In this document: positions 20,690 through 23,068 of the stretch, piece by piece | How the letters are laid out: every line of letters begins with the position of its first letter | Numbering within the stretch: position 1 is the first letter of the stretch | Assembly (NCBI GenBank): GCA_964200185.2 | Contig: CAXNAD020000265.1 | Coordinates: 1-23,068, forward strand | Source: Choristocarpus tenellus KU-1152 | Taxonomy: Eukaryota > Phaeophyceae | DNA: 23,068 bases | Direction: 5' to 3' | Notes under the pieces: generated by a model | Told to the model about the DNA's origin: nothing | Database searches by the model: none | What the model saw: the letters and a program-made list of their open reading frames with translations, nothing else | Position numbers and translations under genes: made by a program

Positions 20690-22900
20690 TTTTGAACAGG
20701 TATGTATGTATCTGTAGTTATAGCCTCAACATCTTCGCAGTGGAAAGTTTTGGGTGCCTCGGCAAGCAAGCGGAATGCTTCCTGGATGAGCTGGCTACTC
20801 GCATGGGAGGGGGAAGAGGGGCGGGAGGATATTTATAGCAGAAAAGGAATAGTTAATCCCGGCTACGCCAAATTGTCTCGGTAACCACGCAAGTGGCATT
20901 GTCTAGACGTGTCATACGTTTTAACCTGGAATCACCAGGGAGATGGGCACGGAAGGGTTTATTGGATTCTTGGGATGCCTCCCTAGCTCCTCTCGGGGCA
21001 CAGGTATACGTAGATTGGAGACACAGGAGGGAAGTAGTACAACATAGATATTGGTGAAGTAACAAATGGATTAGGGTTTTTCACATTTATGACATTTTAT
21101 TTCTTTAGGACTTATACTGACAATATGTATAGTTTTTGAGGACATTTTATATACACATATGTATATAGTTTTCATTGGTTTTTCCCTGACACATCCTGCA
21201 AAATGTCAGAGGGCATAATAATAAAATATGTATAGTTTTCATTGGTTTTCCCCCTGACACATCCTGCAAAATGTCAGAGGACATAATAATATATATGTGT
21301 TAGAATATTTTTGGGGTATGAACAAGCAACTGGAACGTTTCCTGCATGATCTAGCTAAACACATGGTGGGGGGGTAAAGGAACTGGAGACTATGACAGGA
21401 AAGGGTTGGTCAAATCCCGCCTATATCAAATAGTGTCGGCAATAACGCAGGTGGCACTGTCAAGATGTGTCATGCGTTTTAAGCTGGACTCACCAGGGAG
21501 ATGGGCAAGGAGGTGTTTGTTGGATTCATGGGATTCCTCCCTAGGTCCTCACCATCGGGTGCAGGATATGTATGTTCGAGGCACAGGAAGGCAATGGTAT
21601 AACATAGTGAAATAACGATGGAAGATAGTTGAGAACATAGTGCATTTATTTTGATAGAATATTATTATGCCCTCTGACACTTTACAGATGTATGAGGGGA
21701 AAAACCAAGGAAAAACTATTCAAATGTCAGAAAAATCCCTAAAGAAGTAAAATTAGTCATAAATGTGAAAATCACTAATCTATTTTTATTATTATATCTA
21801 TTTGTTATTTCACTACTATCTATATCTTGTATCACTGCCTTCCTCTCCCTCCAATCTACCTATTCCTGTGTTAGAATTGACAGATCATAGGAGGGTGTAG
21901 CATACCTGGTAGTAGCATAGCTGGTAGCAAAACAGTACAGAGATGATGAAAAAATTCTTCCACATTTACGACAACTTTTGCTTTTCAGGGGTGTTTCTGA
22001 TACTGAATTTATTTTTCATTGGTTTCACCCCAACACACTGGAAAGTGTCAGAGGACATAATAATATATACTACAAACTATACTATGGAAGTGGTTACGCA
22101 CAGGGCAGGAGGGAGAGGTGGGGGAGGTTACAACAGGAAAGAAGCTGTCAAATCCCGTTTACGACATATAGTGTCTGTCACAACACAAGTGACTCTATCA
22201 AGATGTGTCATGCGTTGTAAACTGGAGACACCAGGTAGATGTGCAAGGAGGGACCTGTCAGATTCTTGGGATCCTTCCCTAGCTCCTCACCCTTGGGCGT
22301 AGGCCTAAGCTAGGTTGGAGACATAGGAGGGGAGTGGTGTAGCATAGCTGGTAGTAAACTAGAAAATAGATTATAGAAAACTGTCTTCCACATTTACAAC
22401 AACTGTTAATGTAAGTAATTTTAACCTCAACACGTTTGAGGTAGGAAGGTTTGGATGCAAGGAGAAGTTTAGTGGACAAGTTGGGTACACAAAAGTAGGG
22501 GGTAGAGGGGAGGGAATTTATAGCAGGAAAAGGACTCTCAAATCCCGCTTACAACAGATACACAAGTGGAGTCTCTCAAGACATGTCGTGCGTTTCAACC
22601 TGGAGACACCAGGCATATGGGCAAGAAGGGACTTGTCAGATTCTTGAGATGCTTCTCAAGGTCCTTGTTCAGTTGTGTAGGGCTTAGTTATGTTAGAGGC
22701 ATAGCAACAATTTATACATGGCATTGTAATTACCAACCTTGGAGGGAGTGTTGTAGTATAGCTAGTATTCACATAGCAAAGAATCTTTGGAGAGGTATGA
22801 TTTACACTTTTGACAACTGTGACTTTTACAGGGGTCGTTGTGATGTTGGTTTGGGCTTTTTCCCAGGAAAAACAGTTGAGAGGTAGGCAGACTTGGACCC
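20690..22900. repeat. Tandem array of diverged units upstream of the TPR-J gene
   Basis: At least four blocks recur: about 20860-21050, 21410-21610, 22145-22340 and 22545-22700. Each has TCAAATCCCGCYTACRACA, a GTGTCATGCGTTT-like core, CACCAGGNAGATGGGCAAG, and (copy 4 partly) GATTCTTGGGATGCCTCC and CCTAGCTCCTC. Between blocks, other modules repeat: CACATTTATGACA, TTTTCATTGGTTT followed by GTCAGAGGACATAATAATAT, and TAGCATAGCTGGTAGT. The + strand shares the frame SRLRQIVSVTTQVALSR and on to LDSWDASLAP in copies 1-3; copy 4 has a 12-bp deletion and an early stop. Its nature is unknown: transposon-derived tandem repeat, satellite, or decayed gene family. The flank at 22900-23042 is AT-rich and I see no gene in it. 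Confidence 0.75.
21053..21815. repeat. Long imperfect inverted repeat within the array
   Basis: The left arm at about 21053-21295 pairs with the right arm at about 21659-21815. Shared stretches include GTGAARTAACAAAT, TTTTCACATTTATGAC, TTTCTTTAGG, CATTGGTTTTTCCCC-like sequence and GTCAGAGGGCATAATAATA. The arms enclose about 360 bp with one array block. The left arm also contains a direct duplication (about 21160-21230 and 21223-21295). Confidence 0.7.
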
Positions 22901-23042
22901 TTTTGCATTCTAAGCCACCATTCTTACTCTGTGCAAAACACTCTTTTTCAATGCTTATTTGCACAATAGTGTACACAAAATTGATATTCCCCTTTTCCAC
23001 ACATTAAACGACACCACAATTTAATAAAGGCTCGAAGTATCT

Positions 23043-23066
23043 GGGGGGGGGGGGGGGGGGGGGGGG
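23043..23066. repeat. Poly-G run of 24 at the window end
   Basis: Twenty-four G followed by AA, ending the window. Such a run can form a G-quadruplex and often stops assemblies. Confidence 0.95.
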
Positions 23067-23068
23067 AA

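Overview
This is eukaryotic nuclear DNA. Three protein-coding genes are broken by spliceosomal introns (nearly all GT-AG, one GC-AG) and use standard stop codons. They sit among minisatellites, DNA-transposon remains and interstitial telomere-type TAACCC/TTAGGG repeats. I cannot name the lineage. The TTAGGG-type repeats, the roughly 0.1-4.5 kb introns and the plant/protist-type mariner relic suit an alga, another protist or an early-branching opisthokont. A stramenopile is possible but not shown. Nothing in the window looks prokaryotic.

Layout. (1) 1-3584, + strand: the 3' part of a gene for a cysteine-containing leucine-rich-repeat protein of the AMN1/F-box-LRR (FBXL) type; its 5' end lies off the window. 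(2) 3585-5255: intergenic. (3) 5256-8654, - strand: a nine-exon gene for a 308-residue T1-type BTB/POZ (KCTD-like) protein, convergent with the LRR gene. (4) 8655-11964: mostly non-coding, with a Stowaway-like MITE about 265 bp upstream of the BTB start codon, one weak candidate exon at 9801-9980 and a 37-bp tandem repeat. (5) 11965-20552, - strand: an eight-exon gene encoding 443 residues that join an STI1/Hop-type TPR clamp to a DNAJC8/Spf31-type J-domain protein. Its fifth intron is 4.5 kb and holds a broken Soymar/Osmar-type mariner transposase, another decayed + strand coding relic and a telomere-type repeat. (6) About 20690-22900: a tandem array of at least four diverged units, roughly 430-730 bp apart, directly upstream of the chaperone gene and including a long inverted repeat. 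(7) The window ends in a run of 24 G, and a run of 17 C lies near its start.

The three genes are linked by theme at most. LRR/F-box-type and T1-BTB proteins are often substrate adaptors of cullin ubiquitin ligases, and the TPR-J protein should contact Hsp70/Hsp90 and, through its DNAJC8-like half, perhaps the spliceosome. No operon-like link is implied. The most notable item is the TPR + J + Spf31 fusion with an intact clamp and HPD motif. Next is the upstream array, whose copies share an open frame and appear by eye to differ mostly at wobble positions. All gene models come from splice signals and protein patterns read by eye; no alignment or database search was run.
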